Source of the DNA: Lachnoclostridium sp. An169
GTDB taxonomy: Bacteria; Bacillota; Clostridia; Lachnospirales; Lachnospiraceae
Length of the DNA stretch: 64,000 bases
Direction of reading: 5' to 3'
NCBI RefSeq assembly: GCF_002160525.1
Contig: NZ_NFKT01000011.1
Span: forward strand, 1-64,000
The notes under the pieces: model-generated
What the model saw: the letters and a program-made list of their open reading frames with translations, nothing else
What the model was told of the DNA's origin: nothing
Databases searched by the model: none
Shown: positions 28,005-36,018 of the stretch, piece after piece
Position numbering within the stretch: position 1 is the stretch's first letter
Layout: each line of letters begins with the position of its first letter
Made by a program: the position numbers and the translations under genes

Positions 28005-28045
28005 AACCTGTGAGTCCGGAAGAGGGGGAGTGACCACTCCCGTGA

Positions 28046-30637
28046 TCACTGCGCCGCTCCGCCTTCCGCATTGCCGCCTGTGCTGCCTTCTCCGCCGGTA
28101 TTACCGCCGGATGAAGTATCACCGCCGCCGGTATTGCCACCGGTATTGCCTCCGGTTGTGGTGTCACCGCCGCCGGTATTGCCGCCTGTGCTGCCTCCGG
28201 TTGTAGTGTCGCCGCCGCCGGTATTACCGCCGGTTCCCGGATCGGTTGTTGTGCCCGGATCTGCAGGAGCTGCCGGATCATCCGGTGTAACCGGTTCTTC
28301 CGGCTCCGGAGGAGCTACATAGTGTCCTCCGCAGCTCTGCGTCGGTACATTGTCGGCTGCAAAGTATTCGGTAAGTCTGGAACTGCAGCTGTCAACTGCC
28401 AGCAGTCCCGTTTCTGTACAGATCGTCTTCTGTACAACGGAAGCCGGCATTTCAAAATCTCTGTACTCGAGATTCTCGTGGACACGGCTCATGATATTGC
28501 TCCACAGACGTGTACGCCAGCTTGAGTAGGAGCTGTTCATCGGCTTGTTGTTGTCATATCCGCCCCATATGGAAGCTGTATAGTACGGTGTGTAGCCTGC
28601 AAACCAGAGATCCACATAATTGGTGGTTGTACCGGTCTTTCCGGCTACCGCCATGTTATCAATATTGGCGGATCGTCCGGTACCGTATTTTACAACATCC
28701 TCCATGGCGCTTGTGAGCAGATAGGCAGTAGAATCCTTGACAACCTGCTTTGTATTCGGTGTAGAGTTGTCGATCAGGATATTTCCGTCATGGTCAATAA
28801 TCTGTGTGTAAAGGCTGGGCTCGGTATATGTGCCGCCGTTTGCAAGGGCTGCAAATGCCGCGGTCAGCTCAGTGTTGTAGACGCCGTACTGAAGTCCGCC
28901 GAGTGCCTTGGACTGGGAATACACATCATCATCTGCGAGACTGGTGAATCCCATATTGAGAAGGAACTCATAACTTTCCTCCTCGCCGACCTGGTCGGTC
29001 AGTGTGCGCACTGCACAGGTATTGATGGACTGTTCGATTGCATAGCGCATTGTGACCGGACCGGCATAGCGGTTGTTTACGTTATTTACCGGTGTTCCGT
29101 CCTTGTAGGAATACGGCTCATCTACAATGATGCTTGCCAGTGTCATGCTCTTGTTCTCCAGGGCAGGCGCATATGCGGCGAGGATCTTGAATACGGATCC
29201 GGGCTGCTTGCGCGCTGCTGTGGCACGGTTGAAGGAAAGACTCGAAGTCTTCTCGCCGCGTCCGCCGACGATGGCCTTGATCTGACCGGTGTACTGATCC
29301 ATGATCACGATGGAAACCTGAGGCTGCGGTGTGATCTCAAGATTTTCATCAACCTTGTCGTCCTCAGCGATTCCAAGCGTTCCCTTGTACTCTTCGATCG
29401 CAGCTCTTGCTTCATCTTCTGAATCGAAGACTACATAAGTGACGCCGTGGGCGCCCTTGTAATAGGACTCGAACTGTTCCTTGCTGTAGTTTTCAGCCGT
29501 ACCGTCTGCTCTGTGGATGGTGAGGGCATACTCAATTCCGTATTCAACATTCGGGTAGAGCTCGCTGATTCTGGAAACTTCCTCATCGCAGATCTGCTGG
29601 ATCGTCGTGTCCTGCGTCGCCTTGATGGTCAGACCGCCGCTGTAAAGCAGATTATAAGCCTGCGTCTCTGTATAGCCCTTCTCATCAACAAGATCATTCA
29701 CCACCTGCTTGATGACAGCGTCAATGAAATAAGTGTAAGGAGCCTTATCGGACGTCTGGGAAGCGGTCTGCAGGATACGGTCATAAACCGGATCTGCAAG
29801 CGCCTCATCGTACTCGGTCTGGGTAATATAGCCCTGTTCCAGCATGAGTTTCAGGATACGGTTCCGGCGCTGCTCGTTATTCTCCGGATGATTGACCGGG
29901 TCGTAGTAGGAAGGCCGGTTTGTGATGGCTGCGATTACCGCGCACTCTGACAGATTCAGGTCGGAGACATCTTTATTGAAATATCTCTGGGAAGCTGTCT
30001 GTACGCCGAGACATCCCTGGCTTAAATTGATCGTGTTCATATAGGCTTCCAGGATCTCTTCCTTGGACATCTGCTTTTCAATCTGCAGGGCAAGATAGAT
30101 TTCCTGAATCTTACGCTCCACACGTTCATAGGCGGACTCGTTAATGAAGTCCGGGAATACGTTGTTCTTGATGAGCTGCTGTGTGATGGTGCTGGCACCC
30201 TCGGTGAAATCAAACTTGTTCAGGACACCGACCACTCCGGCACGGATGATTCCCTGAAGGTCGATTCCGTTGTGTTCATAGAAACGCTCGTCCTCGATCG
30301 CCACAAAGGCGTGGGCGAGATACTCGGGTATCTCATCGTAAGTGACGTAAACACGGTTGGAATCGGCATCGCTGAGCGTCTCAAGAGTCGTGCCGTTCTG
30401 GTCCACGATGATAGTGGTATATCCCTGCGGAAGGATATCCTCAGCGGTCACTGCAGGGGTATTGTCTATAATCCGTTTTACAATGAAAGCCGCGCCGCCG
30501 GCACAGATAACCATAAGAAGCAGAATACATATTATGACTGCCTTGAAAAGACGGACACCGACACGCTTCTGCTTCATCTTCTTTTTTGAAGAAATGTTCT
30601 TTTTTCTTCTGGAAATATTTTTCTTTCCGTAATTCAC
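28046..30637 (-). CDS. Class A penicillin-binding protein (PBP1A type)
   Basis: An 863-residue bifunctional peptidoglycan synthase. Short basic cytoplasmic N-terminus, one membrane helix near residues 31-52, then the GT51 glycosyltransferase (AFVAIEDERFYEHNGID, GASTITQQLIKN) and the transpeptidase with SxxK at S481 (PGSVFKIL), SxN (SINTCAVR) and KTG (AGKTGTTTN). The last ~85 residues are Pro/Glu rich, then three copies of a 15-residue Gly/Thr repeat (NTGGGDTTTGG-type). Start: an ATG at 30646 directly abuts GGAGG with no spacing, whereas GTG at 30637 is 9 nt away, so GTG is the likely start. The tail is probably outside the membrane, in the wall. Confidence 0.93.
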   Translation of the reverse strand: MNYGKKNISRRKKNISSKKKMKQKRVGVRLFKAVIICILLLMVICAGGAAFIVKRIIDNTPAVTAEDILPQGYTTIIVDQNGTTLETLSDADSNRVYVTYDEIPEYLAHAFVAIEDERFYEHNGIDLQGIIRAGVVGVLNKFDFTEGASTITQQLIKNNVFPDFINESAYERVERKIQEIYLALQIEKQMSKEEILEAYMNTINLSQGCLGVQTASQRYFNKDVSDLNLSECAVIAAITNRPSYYDPVNHPENNEQRRNRILKLMLEQGYITQTEYDEALADPVYDRILQTASQTSDKAPYTYFIDAVIKQVVNDLVDEKGYTETQAYNLLYSGGLTIKATQDTTIQQICDEEVSRISELYPNVEYGIEYALTIHRADGTAENYSKEQFESYYKGAHGVTYVVFDSEDEARAAIEEYKGTLGIAEDDKVDENLEITPQPQVSIVIMDQYTGQIKAIVGGRGEKTSSLSFNRATAARKQPGSVFKILAAYAPALENKSMTLASIIVDEPYSYKDGTPVNNVNNRYAGPVTMRYAIEQSINTCAVRTLTDQVGEEESYEFLLNMGFTSLADDDVYSQSKALGGLQYGVYNTELTAAFAALANGGTYTEPSLYTQIIDHDGNILIDNSTPNTKQVVKDSTAYLLTSAMEDVVKYGTGRSANIDNMAVAGKTGTTTNYVDLWFAGYTPYYTASIWGGYDNNKPMNSSYSSWRTRLWSNIMSRVHENLEYRDFEMPASVVQKTICTETGLLAVDSCSSRLTEYFAADNVPTQSCGGHYVAPPEPEEPVTPDDPAAPADPGTTTDPGTGGNTGGGDTTTGGSTGGNTGGGDTTTGGNTGGNTGGGDTSSGGNTGGEGSTGGNAEGGAAQ
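28090..28236 (-). repeat. Gly/Thr tandem repeats in the PBP tail
   Basis: About three 45-bp units plus partial ones, rich in CCGCCGGTATTGCC on the plus strand, encoding 15-residue Gly/Thr/Asn repeats at the protein C-terminus. Confidence 0.85.
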
Positions 30638-30667
30638 GAATAGCATCCTCCTTTATCAACTCTTATG

Positions 30668-30696
30668 ATTATATCAAATATGCCCTTTTAAATAAA
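30668..30696 (-). promoter_or_regulatory. Promoter of the class A PBP gene
   Basis: On the minus strand TTTATT (30696-30691), 17-nt spacer, extended -10 TGATATAAT with TATAAT at 30673-30668. It leaves a leader of about 25 nt, consistent with the GTG start at 30637. Confidence 0.5.
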
Positions 30697-30794
30697 GGAA
30701 AAAATAAAAACTTCACATTTCTGAATAAAAACTTAAGATTTTCTTGTGCGGAGAGGAGCGGTCTGATATAGTAAAAAGACAGGAGGATAGGGCA

Positions 30795-31454
30795 TTGGAC
30801 AGTTATCATACAGTATATAAAGGCGGGACGGCGGAAATTGTCGAAAAGAAGTCCCGGTTTATCGCGGAGGTTTTCCCGGTTTCTTCCGAGGAAGAGGCCA
30901 TGGAATATCTGGAGGAGACAAGAAAAAAATACTGGGATGCGCGCCATCATTGCTGGGCGTATGTGACGGGGAGAAATCCCGCCTCGGAGCGGATGAGCGA
31001 TGACGGAGAGCCTGCCGGAACTGCGGGGAAACCGATTCTGGAAGTGATAAGGGGGAGAGGGCTGACGGATGTGTTTGTTGTAGTGACCCGGTATTTCGGC
31101 GGCACTCTTCTGGGAACGGGAGGTCTGGTCCGAGCTTATACGTCCGCGGCGGCGGAAGGGCTTGAGAGCAGCACGTTGATCACAAAAATCCGTGGATTCC
31201 GTCAGAAGATTACCACGGATTACACCGGACTGGGTAAAATTCAGTATATTCTCGGTCAGCGTAAGATCCCTGTATTGGACAGCGTTTATACCGATAAGGT
31301 TGAAGTTTCCGTGGTTGTGGATGCGGGAGAGAAGAAGAGCCTTGAAAAGGAGATTACAGAGGGGACGAACGGACAGGCTGTGATGGAAGATCTGGAGGAA
31401 TGCTGGTTCGCCGATACGCCGGACGGCATTCAGATATATTCCGGGATGGACTGA
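30795..31454 (+). CDS. yigZ: YigZ/IMPACT family protein
   Basis: A 219-residue protein of the YigZ/YvyE family, related to eukaryotic IMPACT translation regulators; bacterial function not well defined (some members bind RNA). Signature: ARHHCWAYVTGRN, ERMSDDGEPAGTAGKP and VTRYFGGTLLGTGGLVRAY. The C-terminal ferredoxin-like domain (about 140-210) is present. Start: AGGAGG at 30781-30786 is 8 nt before a TTG at 30795, and the resulting N-terminus LDSYHTVYKGG aligns with the family, so TTG is taken as the start; upstream residues have no ribosome site. Followed by a long hairpin. Confidence 0.88.
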   Translation: MDSYHTVYKGGTAEIVEKKSRFIAEVFPVSSEEEAMEYLEETRKKYWDARHHCWAYVTGRNPASERMSDDGEPAGTAGKPILEVIRGRGLTDVFVVVTRYFGGTLLGTGGLVRAYTSAAAEGLESSTLITKIRGFRQKITTDYTGLGKIQYILGQRKIPVLDSVYTDKVEVSVVVDAGEKKSLEKEITEGTNGQAVMEDLEECWFADTPDGIQIYSGMD

Positions 31455-31509
31455 CGGCGCGGAAAAGGGAGCGCGGAATAAGGAGTACGGAAAAGGAGCA
31501 CGGGAAAAA
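31455..31509 (+). repeat. Four imperfect 13-14 bp tandem repeats
   Basis: Units of the form GCGCGGAAAAGGGA, GCGCGGAATAAGGA, GTACGGAAAAGGA, GCACGGGAAAAA follow each other directly after the yigZ stop; the last is the left arm of the terminator. Confidence 0.65.
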
Positions 31510-31534
31510 TACTCTTTTTCCGTGCTCCTTTTCC
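31489..31534. terminator. Long terminator hairpin between yigZ and hpf
   Basis: Left arm 31489-31509 (starts GGAAAAGGAGCACGG) pairs with right arm 31515-31534 (TTTTTCCGTGCTCCTTTTCC) with a single unpaired G, a roughly 20-bp stem with a 5-nt loop, symmetric A/T flanks fit convergent genes. Confidence 0.85.
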
Positions 31535-31602
31535 TGTATGCTGTGAACTGCTTTCTGCACAAGGAGGAGAGAAGTGCATCACAGCTTCAGATTCCTGTTA
31601 TT

Positions 31603-32160
31603 CTAAGAAAATTCAGGCTCGATCAGGCCGAAGGAACCGTCTTTTCTCTTGTACACTACATTGACTTCATCTGTCTCCGCATTGGAAAATACGAAAAAGC
31701 TGTGTCCGAGAAGTTCCATCTGGAGACATGCGTCTTCCGGATACATGGGCTTGACGCCGAATTTCTTTGTGCGGACAATGCGGATCTCATCATCCTCAGA
31801 AGGCTCTTCCTCCGAGTCGATGAACTCCTTCTTTATGCCGCCCGGTACAGAGGCGGAAGTCGGGTGTCCCTGGTTTTTGGCCACCAGCTTGTTTTTGTAC
31901 TTGCGCAGCTGGCGTTCGATGATCTCTTCCACGAGATCAATGGATACGTACATGTCACTGCTTGTCTGCTCGGAGCGGATGAGACTGCCCTTGACGGGAA
32001 TTGTCACCTCAATTTTCTGACGGCCTTTCTCCACGCTGAGTGTTACGATGATTTCTGTTTCAGGAGTGAAATACCTTTCCAGCTTTCCTAATTTCTGCTC
32101 GATCGCATCTCTTAATCCGGTAGTTACTTCGATGTTTTTTCCGCTGATGATAAAATTCAT
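31603..32160 (-). CDS. hpf: Ribosome hibernation promoting factor, long form
   Basis: A 185-residue protein that dimerises ribosomes into inactive 100S particles in stationary phase. N-terminal S30AE domain (about 1-100, MNFIISGKNIEVTTGLRDAI, then IDLVEEIIERQLRKYK), a charged linker (EEEPSEDDEIRIVRTKKF) and the C-terminal dimerisation domain (MELLGHSFFVFSNAETDEVN, GLIEPEF). ATG 32160 is the start because AAAGGAG sits 9 nt upstream; a TTG three codons earlier is only 0-1 nt away from the ribosome site. Its upstream region on the minus strand is AT-rich with TATAAT boxes near 32217-32233. Confidence 0.94.
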   Translation of the reverse strand: MNFIISGKNIEVTTGLRDAIEQKLGKLERYFTPETEIIVTLSVEKGRQKIEVTIPVKGSLIRSEQTSSDMYVSIDLVEEIIERQLRKYKNKLVAKNQGHPTSASVPGGIKKEFIDSEEEPSEDDEIRIVRTKKFGVKPMYPEDACLQMELLGHSFFVFSNAETDEVNVVYKRKDGSFGLIEPEFS

Positions 32161-32237
32161 GCTGCTCAACTCCTTTGTTCATATTTAACATAAACAATAA
32201 TAAAATTACTGCTTACATTATATAAATATTATAACAT

Positions 32238-32309
32238 AGGACAGGATTAATGTATAGAACGAATCCATTTTTTTATTCCACAGAGTTATCCTCAGAGTTA
32301 TCCTGTCCT
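32238..32309. repeat. 10-bp inverted repeat between hpf and typA
   Basis: AGGACAGGAT (32238-32247) and ATCCTGTCCT (32300-32309) form a perfect inverted repeat with a 52-nt loop; CAGAGTTATCC is also directly repeated inside (from 32281 and 32293). It may be the 3' end structure of typA transcripts; it is not a classic terminator. Confidence 0.45.
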
Positions 32310-32326
32310 TTTCTTGAAGCCGCTGC

Positions 32327-34153
32327 TTATTTCATGGCGCTGCGTTTCCTCATTCTGGAATCCAGAATCTTCTTGCGGATGCGCAGAGATTTCGGCGTTA
32401 CTTCCAGAAGCTCGTCGGTATCGATGAAATCAAGTGCCTGTTCCAGGCTTAAGATCCGCGGCGGAGTCAGGCGGAGCGCCTCATCCGCGCTGGAGGATCT
32501 GGTGTTGGTCAGATGCTTGGTCTTGCAGACATTCAGTTCGATATCCTCTGCCTTGCCGTTCTGTCCGATGACCATTCCCGCGTAAACTTTTTCACCGGGG
32601 CCGATAAACAGCGTACCGCGCTCCTGGGCGCTGTAGAGACCGTAGGTTACGGATTCTCCGGTCTCAAAGGCGATCAGAGAGCCCTGTTTGCGGTACTGGA
32701 TGTCACCCTTGTACGGCGCATATCCGTCGAAACTCGTGTTCAGAATACCGTTTCCTTTCGTGTCCGTCAGGAATTCACCGCGGTATCCGATCAGGCCACG
32801 TGCAGGAATGGAGAATTCCAGGCGGGTATATCCTCCGCTGATGGATCCCATGTTCTGGAGTTCGCCTTTTCTCTGACCGAGTTTCTCGATGACGACGCCG
32901 GTAAATTCGTCGGGAACGTCGATGTAGGCGATTTCCATGGGCTCCAGTTTTTTCCCGTTCTCATCGGTCCTGTAGAGAACCTCTGCCTTGCTGACTGCGA
33001 ATTCATAGCCTTCCCGGCGCATGTTCTCGATGAGGACGGACAGGTGAAGTTCCCCGCGGCCCGATACTTTGAAGCTGTCGGTATTCTCCATTTCTTCCAC
33101 GCGGAGGCTTACGTCCGTGTTCAGTTCACGGAACAGACGCTCGCGCAGATGGCGGGAGGTGACGTACTTTCCTTCCTGGCCGGCGAAGGGGCTGTCATTT
33201 ACGATAAACTGCATGGAGATCGTAGGCTCGGAGATCTTCTGGAAGGGGATCGGTTCGGGGTGCTCCGGAGAGCAGAGGGTGTCTCCGATGGAGATATCGG
33301 AGATTCCCGAGATCGCCACGATCGATCCGATGGTAGCCTCACGGACCTCTACCTTGTTCAGTCCGTCGAACTCATAGAGCTTGCTGATCTTTACCTTTTC
33401 CTTCTTGTCCGGATCATGATGGTTGACAAGAACCATCTCCTGATTCACGGCGATGGTGCCGTTGTCTACTTTGCCGATACCGATACGTCCCACATACTCG
33501 TTGTAGTCAATGGTGCTGATGAGAACCTGCGTGGGGGCTTCCGGATCTCCTTCCGGGGCAGGAATGTAGTTCAGGATCGTCTCGAAGAGCGGCTTCATAT
33601 CCCGCTCCTCATCGGAGAGATCCAGAACGGCCACCCCGGCCTTCGCTGATGCGTAGACAAAAGGACATTCCAGCTGCTCATCGGAAGCGCCCAGATCGAT
33701 GAACAGTTCCAGCACTTCGTCGATGACTGCCTCCGGACGCGCTTCCGGACGGTCGATCTTGTTGATGCACACGATAACCGGGAGACCCAGATCAAGCGCC
33801 TTGCGCAGAACGAATTTTGTCTGGGGCATAACGCCCTCAAAAGCGTCTACCACAAGGATGACACCGTTCACCATTTTCAGTACACGTTCCACTTCGCCGC
33901 CGAAGTCCGCGTGTCCCGGAGTATCGATAATATTAATTTTAGTTCCTTTATAATGCACGGCGGTATTCTTGGAGAGAATTGTGATGCCGCGCTCGCGCTC
34001 GATATCGTTGGAATCCATCACTCGCTCCATGACTTCCTGGTTTTCACGGAACACGCCGCTTTGCTTGAGCAGCTCGTCCACCAGAGTCGTCTTGCCGTGG
34101 TCGACATGAGCAACAATCGCAATATTTCTTACATCTTCACGTTTTGTCTTCAT
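32327..34153 (-). CDS. typA: Translational GTPase TypA/BipA
   Basis: A 608-residue ribosome-binding GTPase involved in stress and cold adaptation and 50S assembly. GTP-binding motifs: G1 [11 protein letters not shown]2 in [10 protein letters not shown]3 [10 protein letters not shown]4 [11 protein letters not shown]5 YASAKAG. Domains II and III of EF-G type follow, then the TypA-specific C-terminal domain ([20 protein letters not shown]). Length is standard. ATG 34153 with weak ribosome site; the conserved start supports it. Located directly upstream of hpf on the same strand, both ribosome-related. Confidence 0.95.
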   Translation of the reverse strand: MKTKREDVRNIAIVAHVDHGKTTLVDELLKQSGVFRENQEVMERVMDSNDIERERGITILSKNTAVHYKGTKINIIDTPGHADFGGEVERVLKMVNGVILVVDAFEGVMPQTKFVLRKALDLGLPVIVCINKIDRPEARPEAVIDEVLELFIDLGASDEQLECPFVYASAKAGVAVLDLSDEERDMKPLFETILNYIPAPEGDPEAPTQVLISTIDYNEYVGRIGIGKVDNGTIAVNQEMVLVNHHDPDKKEKVKISKLYEFDGLNKVEVREATIGSIVAISGISDISIGDTLCSPEHPEPIPFQKISEPTISMQFIVNDSPFAGQEGKYVTSRHLRERLFRELNTDVSLRVEEMENTDSFKVSGRGELHLSVLIENMRREGYEFAVSKAEVLYRTDENGKKLEPMEIAYIDVPDEFTGVVIEKLGQRKGELQNMGSISGGYTRLEFSIPARGLIGYRGEFLTDTKGNGILNTSFDGYAPYKGDIQYRKQGSLIAFETGESVTYGLYSAQERGTLFIGPGEKVYAGMVIGQNGKAEDIELNVCKTKHLTNTRSSSADEALRLTPPRILSLEQALDFIDTDELLEVTPKSLRIRKKILDSRMRKRSAMK

Positions 34154-34420
34154 GATATTCTACACTCTTTCCCTATTATACTCTGTTTAACTGCTGTAAC
34201 TTTCTTATTCTATCATAATTCTGCAAATTTACAAGAATTCTTTTTAAATATTGCAGATGAGCCTGGAAAAAGCTGCAGCTACCGGACGGTACAGGGCATG
34301 GAAAAGGACGCGGAATCTGTCGAACGATTTGCCGGAAATTCCGTTCTAAATGCGGAATGCGGTTCATACATTTAGTATTGACTCAAAAATACCAAACAGA
34401 GGAAGGGAGAACTACAAATC

Positions 34421-35050
34421 ATGTCAGATAAGATCATTGAGAACAATCAGGTGACGGTAATCGGGGAGGTCGTATCGGAGTTTACATACAGCCACGAGGT
34501 CTTTGGAGAAGGCTTCTATATGGTTGACATCCGGGTGAAGCGCTTAAGCAGCTCCAGTGATACGATTCCGGTCATGGTATCGGAGCGGCTGCTGGATGTG
34601 AGCCGGGACTACCGGGGAGAGTGTATTATGGTGTCGGGCCAGTTCCGCTCCTATAACCGCCATGAGGAACAGAAAAACAGACTGGTGCTTTCCGTATTCG
34701 CGAGGGAGATTGAATTCATCGACGAGGAACCCGACGGGGCAAAGACCAACCATATCCTTCTGGAGGGGTACATGTGCAAAAGACCCGTATACCGGAAAAC
34801 GCCGCTCGGAAGAGAGATCGCGGATCTTCTTCTTGCGGTCAACCGGCCTTACGGAAAGTCGGATTACATCCCCTGTATCTGCTGGGGCAGGAATGCCCGG
34901 TATGCTTCCGGATTTGAAGTGGGAGAGCACGTGCGCATTCTCGGGAGGATCCAGAGCAGGGAGTATGTGAAAAAACTTTCCGATACGGAGACGGAGACAA
35001 GGACGGCCTACGAGGTTTCCGTGAGCAAACTGGAGTGTATAGAACAGTAA
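34421..35050 (+). CDS. Single-stranded DNA-binding-like protein with two OB folds
   Basis: A 209-residue protein. Residues about 7-100 (VTVIGEVVSEFTYSHEV, ...SGQFRSYNR) and 105-205 (ILLEGYMCKRPVYRKTPLGR, IPCICWGRNAR, VRILGRIQSREY) each resemble an SSB OB fold; the second has the classic SSB block with I-P-C-I-C-W-G-R. No acidic C-terminal tip (ends ...SKLECIEQ), so it does not have the partner-recruiting tail of housekeeping SSB. It may be an accessory SSB or a replication/recombination mediator; the family is known in Lachnospiraceae as SSB-like protein. ATG 34421 follows AAGGGAG at a long spacing. Separated from dapB by a terminator. Confidence 0.75.
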   Translation: MSDKIIENNQVTVIGEVVSEFTYSHEVFGEGFYMVDIRVKRLSSSSDTIPVMVSERLLDVSRDYRGECIMVSGQFRSYNRHEEQKNRLVLSVFAREIEFIDEEPDGAKTNHILLEGYMCKRPVYRKTPLGREIADLLLAVNRPYGKSDYIPCICWGRNARYASGFEVGEHVRILGRIQSREYVKKLSDTETETRTAYEVSVSKLECIEQ

Positions 35051-35068
35051 TCCCGCGGTTTTCTGAGC

Positions 35069-35123
35069 AAAAAAGGATATCATATGTTGAGATAAGCTCT
35101 CAAATGTGGTATCCTTTTTCTTA
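35069..35123 (+). terminator. Terminator between the SSB-like gene and dapB
   Basis: AAAAGGATA (35071-35079) pairs with TATCCTTTT in the segment ending near 35119, with further pairs (TTGAG/CTCTCAA) inside, then T-rich sequence. Confidence 0.75.
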
Positions 35124-35154
35124 TAGGGTAAATTCAGACAGGAGGAAGAAGACT

Positions 35155-35913
35155 ATGGTAAAGATATTGATGCATGGCTGTAACGGAAAGATGGGAAGGA
35201 TCATTACAGAGCTGGTGAAAAACGATGAAAATGCAGAGATCGTTGCGGGAGTGGATACATACACCCAGGTGCCAAACGATTATCCTGTATTTGATTCTCT
35301 TGACAAGTGTAACGTGGAGGCGGATGTGGTCGTAGACTTTTCCACGGCAGCGGCGATGGATGCCCTGCTGGACTACTGCGCCGCGAAAAAAGTTCCGGTG
35401 GTTCTGTGTTCTACGGGGCTTTCACAAGAGCAGCTTGAAAAGGTAAAGGAGACTTCAGAGAAGACGGCGGTTCTGAAATCAGCCAATATGTCCCTTGGCA
35501 TTAACCTGCTGTTAAAGCTTCTTCAGAATGCGGCGAAAGTTCTCGCCCCGGCAGGATACGATATTGAACTTGTGGAAAAGCATCACAACCAGAAGCTGGA
35601 TGCTCCCAGCGGTACAGCACTGGCACTGGCTGATTCCATCAACGAGGCTCTGGGCGGAGAGTATCACTATGTGTACGACCGCAGCCAGGTGAGACAGAAG
35701 CGCGACAAAAAGGAGATCGGTATCTCTGCCCTCAGAGGAGGAACGATCGTAGGGGAACATGAGGTTCTGTTTGCGGGAACAGATGAGGTGATCGAGTTTA
35801 AGCACACCGCATATTCCAGGAGCGTGTTCGGAAAAGGCGCCATCGAGGCTGCCAAATTCCTTGCGGGGAAAGAACCGGGCATGTACGATATGAGCGATGT
35901 GATTCAGCTGTAA
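35155..35913 (+). CDS. dapB: 4-hydroxy-tetrahydrodipicolinate reductase
   Basis: A 252-residue enzyme of lysine/diaminopimelate synthesis that reduces hydroxy-tetrahydrodipicolinate with NAD(P)H. NAD(P)-binding start ILMHGCNGKMGRII, the catalytic block VEKHHNQKLDAPSGTALALA, and the C-terminal RGGTIVGEHEVLFAG. ATG 35155 follows AGGAGG; an upstream in-frame start runs through the terminator. Stands alone here; dapA is not adjacent in this window, unlike many genomes. Confidence 0.94.
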   Translation: MVKILMHGCNGKMGRIITELVKNDENAEIVAGVDTYTQVPNDYPVFDSLDKCNVEADVVVDFSTAAAMDALLDYCAAKKVPVVLCSTGLSQEQLEKVKETSEKTAVLKSANMSLGINLLLKLLQNAAKVLAPAGYDIELVEKHHNQKLDAPSGTALALADSINEALGGEYHYVYDRSQVRQKRDKKEIGISALRGGTIVGEHEVLFAGTDEVIEFKHTAYSRSVFGKGAIEAAKFLAGKEPGMYDMSDVIQL

Positions 35914-36018
35914 AATCGGGGGACAGAATGAGATTCAGTCCGCAATATGAGAACCGAATGGCAGAATCTGTCTGAAATGATTCGGTTATGAAAGAGAATA
36001 TCAGGAGAAATAATAGTT

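Noticed and set aside
28060..28240. CRISPR-like short repeats in the PBP tail region
   Set aside because: Repeats are coding, contiguous and without unique spacers.
28071..28322. Pro-rich small plus-strand frame at the PBP tail
   Set aside because: It is the antisense of the Gly/Thr repeats (CCGCCGGT) and has no start context.
31455..31509. CRISPR-like repeats after yigZ
   Set aside because: Imperfect 13-14 bp head-to-tail units without spacers.
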